DNA of 64,000 nucleotides from JACVRN01 sp963715565 (GTDB taxonomy: Bacteria > Acidobacteriota > Blastocatellia > Pyrinomonadales > Pyrinomonadaceae), in the NCBI GenBank assembly GCA_963715565.1, contig OY970256.1:4774001-4838000 (forward strand). Reading direction: 5' to 3'. Made by a program: the position numbers and the translations under genes. The notes under the pieces are model-generated. The model worked only from the letters and a program-made list of their open reading frames with translations, ran no database searches and was not told where the DNA came from. Each line of letters starts with the position of its first letter. Within the stretch, counting starts at the first letter, position 1. Of this stretch, positions 56,491 to 63,679 are shown in pieces.

Positions 56491-57621
56491 ATGAAATCCC
56501 GTACAGGTTATGTTTTCCAAAATGAGAAAACAAATAAATGGTTCGCTCGCGTTACCTACACAGACCGTAATGGTAAACGCAGAAACATTCAACGCCAAGT
56601 AGAAAATAAATCAAAAGGTAATGAGTTATTAAAGGAACTCATCCACTCAATAGAAAATGACGGTGCTTCATCAATCGAAGCAGAAAAGCTAACTTTCAAT
56701 TTTCTTGCAGACCATTACACAAAGCACTACCTGACAGAAGCAAAATACGTTAATGGTAGAAAAGTTTCTGGCTTACGTTCTGCCAGAACTGTACGTGGTT
56801 ACATGAAAACCTTGAGAGACTACTTTGGTAAGCAGAAATTAAGAACCCTTACCTATGAAGATTTGCTCACGTTTCGGAATAAACGTCTAAACACAGCAAC
56901 TCACCAAAGCGAGCAACGAAGCATCGCCACAGTTAATAGAGAAATGGCATATTTGCGCCGACTTCTCAATATTGCCGAAAGGAACGGATGGATTAATAGA
57001 AATCCTTTCAAGTGCGGCGATGCTCTAATCAATGTGGCAGATGAGCGAAAAAGAGAAAGAATTCTTAGTAGAGATGAGGAACTGCGCTTATTATCTGCTT
57101 GCGTTGGAAGATGTCACCACTTACGGCCCTTAATTATTGCCGGACTAGATACAGGATGTCGCTTAGGGGAATTGCTCAAACTACGCTTCAGAGATATAGA
57201 TTTTGAATCTAATCTCATAACGATTCAGGCATTTAATACAAAAACAATGCGTGAGAGACAGGTCAGCATGACAATTCGACTAAAGCAGGAATTAGAAGGA
57301 TTGTTTGCTGCTAACCCAAATCTTGATGCGCTAGTTTTTGGAATTAAACATCACATTCGCACTGGCCTCAAGAGAGTATGTGAAAATGCAAAAGTTGATG
57401 GGGTTACTTTCTATACCCTTCGCCACACAGCAGCGACAAGATTAGTTTCTTTAAGCATACCACTTGCCGAAGTGGGAAAAGTATTAGGCCATACAACGCC
57501 TAATACTACTTATCGTTATTACTTGAATCCTAATGTAGAGACGGTAAGACGAGTGGCAGCAGCTTTAGACAGCTTCAATGCAGAAAGTGAAGTTCAAGAG
57601 GCTACGGAGATGGTAAACTAA
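56491..57621 (+). CDS. Tyrosine integrase/recombinase
   Basis: 376 residues from the ATG at 56491, which has AAAGGAGG five nt upstream; the first frame ATG at 56470 has none. An N-terminal arm-binding domain and SAM-like core-binding domain (RTVRGYMKTLRDYFGKQKL) precede the catalytic domain: Arg in TGCRLGELLKLRF, Lys in NTKTMRERQ, LRHTAATRL, LGHTT and the nucleophile in TTYRYYL. The usual first histidine of the HxLRH box is a tyrosine (YTLRH), a variant common in this type. It catalyses integration and excision at the tRNA-Leu. Confidence 0.92.
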   Translation: MKSRTGYVFQNEKTNKWFARVTYTDRNGKRRNIQRQVENKSKGNELLKELIHSIENDGASSIEAEKLTFNFLADHYTKHYLTEAKYVNGRKVSGLRSARTVRGYMKTLRDYFGKQKLRTLTYEDLLTFRNKRLNTATHQSEQRSIATVNREMAYLRRLLNIAERNGWINRNPFKCGDALINVADERKRERILSRDEELRLLSACVGRCHHLRPLIIAGLDTGCRLGELLKLRFRDIDFESNLITIQAFNTKTMRERQVSMTIRLKQELEGLFAANPNLDALVFGIKHHIRTGLKRVCENAKVDGVTFYTLRHTAATRLVSLSIPLAEVGKVLGHTTPNTTYRYYLNPNVETVRRVAAALDSFNAESEVQEATEMVN

Positions 57622-57633
57622 ATCTTTCACCTT

Positions 57634-57707
57634 CAGCCCGTCTAACTTACGTCTAGCTAACGTAAGGACAGAGTATTAATCCTTGAGGTACTTTGACGGG
57701 CTGTTTA
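57634..57707 (+). terminator. Nested hairpin after the integrase gene
   Basis: CAGCCCGTC at 57634 pairs with GACGGGCTG at 57695, followed by TTTATC. An inner pair is ACTTACGT / ACGTAAG. It acts as a terminator or structural element downstream of the integrase. Confidence 0.5.
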
Positions 57708-57737
57708 TCAAGGAAATGGCTTTTCAAGGAGGCCGGA

Positions 57738-58247
57738 ATGGCAGATGATGAATTAGAGGCTGAATTAAAAGAACTTTCTAAAGAAGACCGAGAGGAAACA
57801 ATATATCTACTCAGATTAAATCGCATGCACAAGGTTACTAAACCGTTCAGGGTAGAGATTGAAGACAGGGCTAAGGAAAAGAATATAACTTTTATTGAAG
57901 CAAGAAGAGAATTAATAAATGAAGCCGAACAATTACAGGGGAAATTGATTTCTAAAACTGGCAAACTACTAAAGCCAAAGTTATCAAAAAATGTTCGTCA
58001 GAAACTTGGGATTAAAAATGCTGGTCGCCCACAAGGAAGCAAAAGAAAACATATTAAGTATTCAAAAGCAAAACTATATAAGAAATTAGAAGAATATATT
58101 AGAGAAGTAGAAGACCCTACCCAAGAGAACGCGGCTAAAGCTCTAGGCTTGGGGAGCGCAAAGACCCTTAAAAGATATAGGGAAACCTACGGCGATAAAC
58201 GAGATTGGAGAGTGCTAGTCAAGGAGATTTTAGAAGCTCAAGAATAA
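57738..58247 (+). CDS. Element-encoded protein with C-terminal helix-turn-helix-like segment
   Basis: 169 residues from the ATG at 57738 behind GGAGG (the longer frame upstream has no ribosome site). It is highly charged and lysine-rich. The last third holds a repressor-like helix pair, TQENAAKALGLGSAKTLKRY. A central GRPQGSKRKH stretch may contact DNA. No family is recognised. Position between integrase and Xis suggests a regulatory or recombination role. Confidence 0.55.
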   Translation: MADDELEAELKELSKEDREETIYLLRLNRMHKVTKPFRVEIEDRAKEKNITFIEARRELINEAEQLQGKLISKTGKLLKPKLSKNVRQKLGIKNAGRPQGSKRKHIKYSKAKLYKKLEEYIREVEDPTQENAAKALGLGSAKTLKRYRETYGDKRDWRVLVKEILEAQE

Positions 58248-58288
58248 ATCCCATTCAGAATTAATTGTCCACTTCTATATGGATAATG

Positions 58289-58322
58289 AAGCCTGTAGCA
58301 ACACCAAGCTACAGGCTTTTAC
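58289..58322 (+). terminator. Hairpin with T-run before the Xis-like gene
   Basis: AAGCCTGTAG pairs with CTACAGGCTT across an 11-nt loop and ends in TTTT. It is about 20 nt before the ribosome site of the next gene, so it may act as terminator or attenuator. Confidence 0.7.
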
Positions 58323-58342
58323 TATTTAAGGAGAAGGGAAAC

Positions 58343-58546
58343 ATGAGTAAAGAAAGGGCTACCTTAAGTGAACGGGAGTTTGCCGAAGCAGTAGGGCTTA
58401 GCAGAGTCACTATATGGCGACTTAGGCTTAAGGGCTTAGTCCCGCACTACCAAATAGGCTCACGCATCCTCTATGGGCAACAACATATTGACCAATTCTT
58501 AAAAGCACATGAGAAGAGTTTAATTAATCATCAAAGAGAGACTTGA
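58343..58546 (+). CDS. Excisionase-like (MerR-type HTH) DNA-binding protein
   Basis: 67 residues from the ATG at 58343, which has AAGGAGAAGGG upstream. A single winged HTH: LSEREFAEAVGLSRVTIWRL, then RLKGLVPHYQIGSRILYGQQHIDQFL, as in phage excisionases and helix-turn-helix family 17. It would bend DNA at the att site and direct the integrase to excision. The rep gene starts 6 nt after its stop, so the two are co-transcribed. Confidence 0.78.
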   Translation: MSKERATLSEREFAEAVGLSRVTIWRLRLKGLVPHYQIGSRILYGQQHIDQFLKAHEKSLINHQRET

Positions 58547-58552
58547 TTTGCC

Positions 58553-59617
58553 ATGATAAAACTTAGACCTATAGCGAAAGCTAGAAATAATATCCCTCAA
58601 TCAATACTAGCAAAAGCATTACACATTGATACGATAAGAATAAGCCACTACTGCCGTCCTTATGATTTACCCCCGCCAGAGGAATTAGAAGATAAGGGAT
58701 TTGAATTAACTTATAAGCGCAGGAAAGGCTCAAATAATATAATGACGGCTCATCTAAAACCCAATAATTTTAGACACTACCATTTGACAGTAATTAAAAG
58801 TGATTTCGGTTACAGTGGAGTGAATATTGAACTCTCATTAGCAAAGTTTCTTGATAATAGTGGATTGGGTGGGTTAGGTATCCAAAGTGATGATGATATT
58901 GAACGTGGATTTGAGAGTATAGAGGATATTATCAACGGACAGGTTGGTGTCAGTTTTAATGTGCGAACTGCAAAAGTAAGTAGGCTTGACGTTAACGCGG
59001 ATTTCCCTGTTGGTGAAGATAGAATTCAATCTTACATAAACGCCATTTCACGCCCTAATGCCAGATTTACGCCAGCAGGATTTGGTGACTCAACGAAAGA
59101 ATTCTTTAACAAGTCGAGGAAGTTGATTGTCTATGGGAAGTATAAAGAAGTAGAAAAGAGATGGAAAAAAGGGAAGGCAACTGATGAACAATTGGAAGCA
59201 GCGAAAGGATTGTTAAGAGTTGAAGTTAGTCTAAGAAAATCTCCCCTAGATAGATTGGCTAAAAAACGTAATGTGGCTGCTGAAACAAGTAAGTTGATAA
59301 ATTTATCAGTGGCGAATCACATAGTATCTGAAGGATTACACCAGTTGAGACTTGATATGAAAAGAACATCCTACGAGAAACTATATAGATTAATGTCAGA
59401 GCATTTTGGTAGAAATGCTCCACTCATGCTCGGTATCGTTCAATATCGTGCTGTTTATGGAGATGATTTCTGGAAGATATTTGGATGGAGTCAAGCCACA
59501 TATCATAGGAAGATAAAGAAACTTAAGGAAGCAAACTTATGGGATATATCAGCCGATGAGGAGTTACCAGCCCTAATTGTGCCGGAGGCTTATAATAACT
59601 CTACATCACTATCATAA
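58553..59617 (+). CDS. Replication protein of the filamentous-phage gene II/X type
   Basis: 354 residues. Resemblance to phage/plasmid replication protein II/X (CRI family) rests on LSLAKFLDNSGLG, then SRLDVNADFP (143-152), the core YGKYKEVEKR (Y194 to R203) and LRVEVSLRKSPLDRL. The Tyr residues in the core are candidates for the nicking nucleophile of rolling-circle replication. It probably nicks an origin so that the element can replicate as a circle. There is no coat, assembly or Zot gene within the visible part, so it is not proven to be a phage. Confidence 0.65.
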   Translation: MIKLRPIAKARNNIPQSILAKALHIDTIRISHYCRPYDLPPPEELEDKGFELTYKRRKGSNNIMTAHLKPNNFRHYHLTVIKSDFGYSGVNIELSLAKFLDNSGLGGLGIQSDDDIERGFESIEDIINGQVGVSFNVRTAKVSRLDVNADFPVGEDRIQSYINAISRPNARFTPAGFGDSTKEFFNKSRKLIVYGKYKEVEKRWKKGKATDEQLEAAKGLLRVEVSLRKSPLDRLAKKRNVAAETSKLINLSVANHIVSEGLHQLRLDMKRTSYEKLYRLMSEHFGRNAPLMLGIVQYRAVYGDDFWKIFGWSQATYHRKIKKLKEANLWDISADEELPALIVPEAYNNSTSLS

Positions 59618-59853
59618 TTGAGACTCCTCCTGCCTAGCCCCCTAATACACTAAATGGGGCGGCTCGGCATTAGGGCAGGGGATTCTCAGATTTGATAGCT
59701 AAGTAAGGTTATTATAAGCCTTAGATAGCCTTAGGCGATTTGTCTAATGACTTATAGCTAACAGAATTTTAACTATAAGTAATATTTATCTAACACTATG
59801 GCTAACTGTGTACGACCTCTGTATGTCTAAGGGCTAAAAAGAGGCTATTTATC
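59618..59853. other. Non-coding structured region, possible replication origin
   Basis: CCTGCCTAGCCCCCTAAT and the later GGGGCGGC...ATTAGGGCAGG can pair into an imperfect hairpin at 59629-59692. It is followed by repeats of CTAAG/CTTAG and TAGCTAA words. The position directly after rep would suit a double-strand origin. The inference is from structure and position only. Confidence 0.35.
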
Positions 59854-60300
59854 ATGCCTAGTTCAAATCGAAACTGCTCTAAGGGCGTGGCTAAGAGGCT
59901 AGGGATAAAGCATCTCAGGCCAAAACCCGCCTTTATGTCGCTACTTACTTATGCTGCTTATAGAATTGGTGGTAAAGAGAAATTCATGGAGTTAGCGAAA
60001 CTATCTGATGATGAGATGATTCAGAAGATAGTTGATAAGTGGAATAAATTAAGTAAGTCAGATAGGCGTTACATAAGCTTAGATGTTCTTATTGAAGGAA
60101 CAGAAGTTTCAAGTCATTATCTATTAAATGAAGTTGGAACTTGTGCTGATACAAATGGCTATCCAGATATTGAATATGAACTCACTTTAGCATTTGTAGA
60201 ACATATGCGAATCATGAAAGATTCTATAAAGAGAGCAAATACTGAAAAGGGATTTAAGGATAGAAGGAAGTTAGCTAGATATTGCGGGCTGATTCCTTAA
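59854..60300 (+). CDS. Element-encoded protein of unknown function
   Basis: 148 residues, basic start (KRLGIKHLRPKP), all-helical. Features seen are KLSDDEMIQKIVDKWNKLSK and a C-terminal KRANTEKGFKDRRKLARYCG. No family is recognised and there is no membrane segment. The codon and base use match the surrounding element. No clear ribosome site is seen, but the frame is long for AT-rich DNA. Confidence 0.5.
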   Translation: MPSSNRNCSKGVAKRLGIKHLRPKPAFMSLLTYAAYRIGGKEKFMELAKLSDDEMIQKIVDKWNKLSKSDRRYISLDVLIEGTEVSSHYLLNEVGTCADTNGYPDIEYELTLAFVEHMRIMKDSIKRANTEKGFKDRRKLARYCGLIP

Positions 60301-60339
60301 TCGGTTACTCTTGTATATTACTTATCTATTATCTTCACT

Positions 60340-60405
60340 CCTCCATGCTTTTAGAAGAAGGTAATTTATATAGCAAATCAAGAATACAGCCATCCAAAAA
60401 GTACC
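60340..60405 (-). pseudogene. Decayed 3' end of a second XRE regulator
   Basis: On the minus strand the DNA TACCTTCTTCTAAAAGCATG and its surroundings match the end of the XRE gene at 62306-62617 (its LPEKLPSSKKHEG codons). A gap of about 12 nt and a frame change break it, leaving only DLLYKLPSSKSMEE readable. It lies immediately downstream of the TPR regulator, as a duplicate of the current layout. Confidence 0.6.
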
Positions 60406-60428
60406 TTACCTAAAGTATGTGTGCAAAC

Positions 60429-61844
60429 TTATTTGCCTTTACGAATGATACTTTTACGTTTGATTTCAGGGGTTCTTTTATTGTGGAGTTTTCTATGCCT
60501 AGTTTCGAGAAGATAAATAAATCTTTGGTGTGTAAGTCCAAGTCTGTGCGCGGCCCGCGTTACAACTCCCTTTTCTTCTTCTAATGCCTGCTCGATAAAC
60601 CGCGCTTCGTAACTCAAAACTACTTCCGGTAAGTAGAATTTTTCATCTAACTCAGGGCCAAACAATTTTCTTACAACAATACGAGCACAGGCACGCAAGC
60701 GAGCTATATCTTCGGCATCTTGTGTTGTTGCCAACCATTTATCTGCGCGGCGATAAGCGCGGTAGATTTCTCTTTCTGTGAGTCTTATTCCATGTTCCTC
60801 AATCATCGAAAGAGCGGCACGTCCTGCATTAGAAATTGCACCTGCACTTTCCCCAGTTTTAATAGCGTGACGAAATGTATTAAGCGAATGGTCATAATCT
60901 CCAAGCCTTGCTTGAACAGTAGCTTTAATTGTTAGCGCGTCAACTAAGAGAGCTTGTTCATGGCTCTTTTCAAAAATATCTACTACACCAATAATAACTC
61001 GCCTTGCTTCCAGATAGTTTTCTTCTGCTACTAAGACTTGCGCTCTTGTTTCTTCCATCTGTGCTAGTAAACCTACATCCTTTAACTGCTCCACAACCTT
61101 TTGAGAACGATTAAGATGTTCATGTGCCTCGGCGTATCGCCCCATCTTATATAGAAGCATAGCAAGATTATTTAAGTTGATAGCACAGTATCTTTCATGC
61201 TTTGCTTGTTCGTAATGATAAATAGCGGCAGTAAATTCAATAATGGCTCTATCCGCATAATCTGCTCGTCCTTCTGCGGTAGCAAGCTTGCGTAAAATCA
61301 AAGCCATCTGCCCGTGCCATCTTCCTTTTACTGCGTCGCTACAACTATCAAAAAATACTTGCGCCTCTTTGAGTGTTTCTAATGCTTCGTAATATTGGCC
61401 TAGCCAAATTTCTATAATTGTTCGTCTGATTAATATTTTTGCTTTAAGTTCTGCATCTTCAAGATTATTTAACGCTTCATCAAAAAGAACTCTTGTCTCA
61501 TCGTATGCGCCGCGCCTGAAGTAGCACATCGCCAACTCGCATTGAATTTCAGAGACTTTAGTTTGTTGATTAAGAGTTTGATAAATATGGAGTGCTTCAG
61601 TTAAGAGGTCTTTAGCTTTTTCTTGTGCATCAATTTGTTTGGCGCTACCAAGTCGAGCAGAGAGAGTTCCACACTGTAGCAGGATTTCAGCTTTTAGCTG
61701 CGGATTAACATTAAGAGAGGGACGTTTACCTATTCCCGCCCATAATTCACCTAGTTCAGCTATTGCCGCTTCATACTGTCCAGCATAAACCAATTCCGAC
61801 GTTTTGCTACATATCTGTGCTAGGGTAACATCTGCTAAGTTCAT
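60429..61844 (-). CDS. TPR regulator with C-terminal Fis-type helix-turn-helix
   Basis: 471 residues from the ATG at 61844 (the longer frame begins in a palindrome). Ten or so TPR-like helix pairs fill residues 1-400: for example YAGQYEAAIAELGELWAG, YDETRVLFDEALNNLEDAE, YEQAKHERYCAINLNNLAML and YDHSLNTFRHAIKTGE. The end (FIEQALEEEKGVVTRAAHRL, then GLTHQRFIYLLETRHRKL) is a Fis-like HTH. TPR domains bound to a DNA-binding domain are the plan of peptide-responsive regulators (RRNPP type), although those carry the HTH at the N-terminus. The divergent gene encodes a small secreted peptide. It may sense that peptide and switch element genes. Confidence 0.75.
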   Translation of the reverse strand: MNLADVTLAQICSKTSELVYAGQYEAAIAELGELWAGIGKRPSLNVNPQLKAEILLQCGTLSARLGSAKQIDAQEKAKDLLTEALHIYQTLNQQTKVSEIQCELAMCYFRRGAYDETRVLFDEALNNLEDAELKAKILIRRTIIEIWLGQYYEALETLKEAQVFFDSCSDAVKGRWHGQMALILRKLATAEGRADYADRAIIEFTAAIYHYEQAKHERYCAINLNNLAMLLYKMGRYAEAHEHLNRSQKVVEQLKDVGLLAQMEETRAQVLVAEENYLEARRVIIGVVDIFEKSHEQALLVDALTIKATVQARLGDYDHSLNTFRHAIKTGESAGAISNAGRAALSMIEEHGIRLTEREIYRAYRRADKWLATTQDAEDIARLRACARIVVRKLFGPELDEKFYLPEVVLSYEARFIEQALEEEKGVVTRAAHRLGLTHQRFIYLLETRHRKLHNKRTPEIKRKSIIRKGK

Positions 61845-61865
61845 GTGAGGACTACCTTTCTCTTT

Positions 61866-61889
61866 GAGTTGCAAGAATTCTTGCAACTC
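61866..61889. promoter_or_regulatory. Perfect 24-bp palindrome before the TPR regulator
   Basis: GAGTTGCAAGAA followed directly by its exact complement. It is placed 22 bp before the TPR start and 72 bp before the peptide start. A dimeric regulator, such as a Fis-type HTH protein, could bind it as operator; as RNA it would also form a stem at the start of the TPR message. Confidence 0.7.
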
Positions 61890-61895
61890 AGTAAA

Positions 61896-61926
61896 AACCG
61901 CCTCATCCTAAAAAGATAAGGCGGTT
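61896..61926 (-). terminator. Attenuator-like hairpin in the leader of the TPR gene
   Basis: On the minus strand AACCGCCT and AGGCGGTT pair over an 8-bp stem and are followed by TTTTT. It lies in front of the palindrome and the TPR start, so it could stop read-through from the right or act as a leader switch. Confidence 0.6.
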
Positions 61927-61961
61927 AATCCAATCGCTAAACTTCATAAAAGGAAAGAACG

Positions 61962-62165
61962 ATGCGGAAAATTATTAGAGCTTCTGTGCTGATTTTGGCA
62001 TTAGCTATCCCTGCTTTTGCAGGAGATATTCCAAATGATGTTACTTCTAAGCCTCCGACCAATGCTACAACGCAGGCTGGCGATATTCAGAATGGAGTAA
62101 CAGGTGATATACCCTACGATGTTACTTCGGTCTGGCTTAACCTACTCGTTGCGTTAATAGCTTAA
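61962..62165 (+). CDS. Small secreted repeat peptide, candidate signal precursor
   Basis: 67 residues behind AAAGGAA. The signal peptide is MRKIIRASVLILALAIPAFA with cleavage before GDIP. The exported part carries three related nonapeptides: GDIPNDVTS, GDIQNGVTG and GDIPYDVTS, separated by a Pro/Thr/Ala/Gln stretch, and ends in hydrophobic VWLNLLVALIA. Three similar short units after a Sec signal resemble precursors of processed signalling peptides. It is divergent from the TPR regulator with 117 bp between starts. Processing and sensing are inference; I know no named family. Confidence 0.7.
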   Translation: MRKIIRASVLILALAIPAFAGDIPNDVTSKPPTNATTQAGDIQNGVTGDIPYDVTSVWLNLLVALIA

Positions 62166-62305
62166 AGGTAATCGCAATTTACTAATTCTTGCTGCTAGGT
62201 GTGGCGGCACAGGTTAAGTGTGCCTGCATATCATAGCAAGTTTTCTTACTGTAAGTGAAGGAGTTTTCAATCTTGCAAGATTTAATACTTAGCAACTGCT
62301 CACAT

Positions 62306-62617
62306 TTACTTCCTTCTTGCTTTCAATGCTCTTTTTACCCCTTCATGCTTTTTAGAAGAAGGTAGCTTTTCTGGTAAATCAAGCTCATCATCAATTAAAA
62401 CATCTATCCAAATATTAGCTGCTCTTGCATATTGTAAGAGAATAAATAACGAAGGCTCTCTGATGTCCAATTCATAATGTGAGATTTTAGTATAAGAAAT
62501 AATTTCTTCCATTCCTAAACGTCTTAACATTTCACTCTGAGAAAGTCCTAAAGAAAGTCGAATTTGCCGAAGTTTCTTTGCCAGATGTTTCGGCTTTGGT
62601 TGCCTCCTTTTTGCCAT
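62306..62617 (-). CDS. XRE-family helix-turn-helix regulator
   Basis: 103 residues. The HTH is LAKKLRQIRLSLGLSQSEML, then ISYTKISHYELDIREPSLFI, the classical cI/Cro-like five-helix fold; the C-terminal part WIDVLIDDELDLPEKL is acidic. The ribosome site AGGAGG is at ideal spacing and overlaps an imperfect palindrome (AGGAAATTCCT), so the protein may repress its own translation or transcription. It is likely a maintenance or lysogeny-type regulator of the element. A decayed copy of its end is at 60340-60405. Confidence 0.83.
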   Translation of the reverse strand: MAKRRQPKPKHLAKKLRQIRLSLGLSQSEMLRRLGMEEIISYTKISHYELDIREPSLFILLQYARAANIWIDVLIDDELDLPEKLPSSKKHEGVKRALKARRK

Positions 62618-62874
62618 CAGGAAATTCCTCCTGACAGCAAAAAGAATACATAAGATAATTTGCTTCTATATCCAGTCGGATATAAGCTATGACTACTTTT
62701 TAGTATCGCCGGAAGCTGTTTCTTATGCTTCCCGACGACGTACATCACTCTTGATGATATGCGGCGCTAATCATAGTGAGTATGAATGATTGTCAAAATA
62801 ACAAACTGAATCTCTAAGAAATTAGACCAAACAATCTTATTGTGCAATCACTCAGATTCAAATAGAGAAAGTTC
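62618..62874. promoter_or_regulatory. Divergent control region of the XRE regulator
   Basis: At 62667-62684 TATATCC-AGTC-GGATATA is an inverted repeat that could be an operator. A second imperfect pair is CCGGAAGC / GCTTCCCG near 62709-62742. Otherwise the DNA is AT-rich and without a gene. Confidence 0.45.
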
Positions 62875-63600
62875 ATGGATAGCGATTCTAAAGATTCTGC
62901 TGCTGAAAGAGTTGAGGGAAATTCACTGACTCCTGAACAGATTGAAGAAATTATGGCAGATGCCAAATTAAGCCCTACAGAGCTATTAAGAAAGGAGTTT
63001 AATAAGTATGAATCTCAGGCTAATCGGAATAAAAGTTCTAGTAATATCATTCCTTCCCGAAGCAGCAATCTAACTTATAAGTTTGTAAAGATATTAATCA
63101 TCTTTCTGATAATCATAGGAATCATCTATGGAGCTTATATTTACTTTAGCGAGATGCGTAATTCAAGCCACAAACAGCTAGAGGAGAAACAAGCCCTATC
63201 TAAATTAATAGCTAAATATAGTGCCATAGATGATTGGAGAGATAATCTTGAGAAGCTAGACGATGTATACAGTATAGATGTAGAGAATGCTCTAATTAGG
63301 AAAGACAACCTTCCATTACTAATATCTGGCTATATACAAGATATAGTAACTAGAGACGGTAAGCATTATATTTATTTCTCTGAAGTTGGCTCACCTAGTC
63401 CTGAAATAATTTTCATCCTCGAATACGACTCCGACCAAACCGAACAACTGATTAAGCAGTTACATGAGAACAATGAATTTACCTTAATAGCCTCAATAAC
63501 CTCTGTTCAGAAATCAGATAATGCATTATTCGATTCTGATTTGTCAGATAAGTTTTTAGCAAATGGTCGTTGCGTCGAATTATTAAATGTAGGTTACTGA
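62875..63600 (+). CDS. Membrane-anchored protein with a tRNA-anti/OB-like outer domain
   Basis: 241 residues. The N-terminal 65 residues are polar (LTPEQIEEIMADAKLSPTEL), then one membrane helix near 70-90 (KILIIFLIIIGIIYGAYIYF), then an outer part. Residues 145-235 (LLISGYIQDIVTRDGKHYIY, then FILEYDSDQTEQLIKQL and FTLIASITSVQKSDN) have the strand order of the OB-like tRNA_anti-like family. The role is unknown. It is transcribed away from the XRE gene. Confidence 0.6.
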   Translation: MDSDSKDSAAERVEGNSLTPEQIEEIMADAKLSPTELLRKEFNKYESQANRNKSSSNIIPSRSSNLTYKFVKILIIFLIIIGIIYGAYIYFSEMRNSSHKQLEEKQALSKLIAKYSAIDDWRDNLEKLDDVYSIDVENALIRKDNLPLLISGYIQDIVTRDGKHYIYFSEVGSPSPEIIFILEYDSDQTEQLIKQLHENNEFTLIASITSVQKSDNALFDSDLSDKFLANGRCVELLNVGY

Positions 63601-63679
63601 GCATTCCTAACATTACGTGAAGCTAATTTTGGAATGAAGTTCTGTGGCTAATGCAATCCCATTAAGGAGGATATTTATA

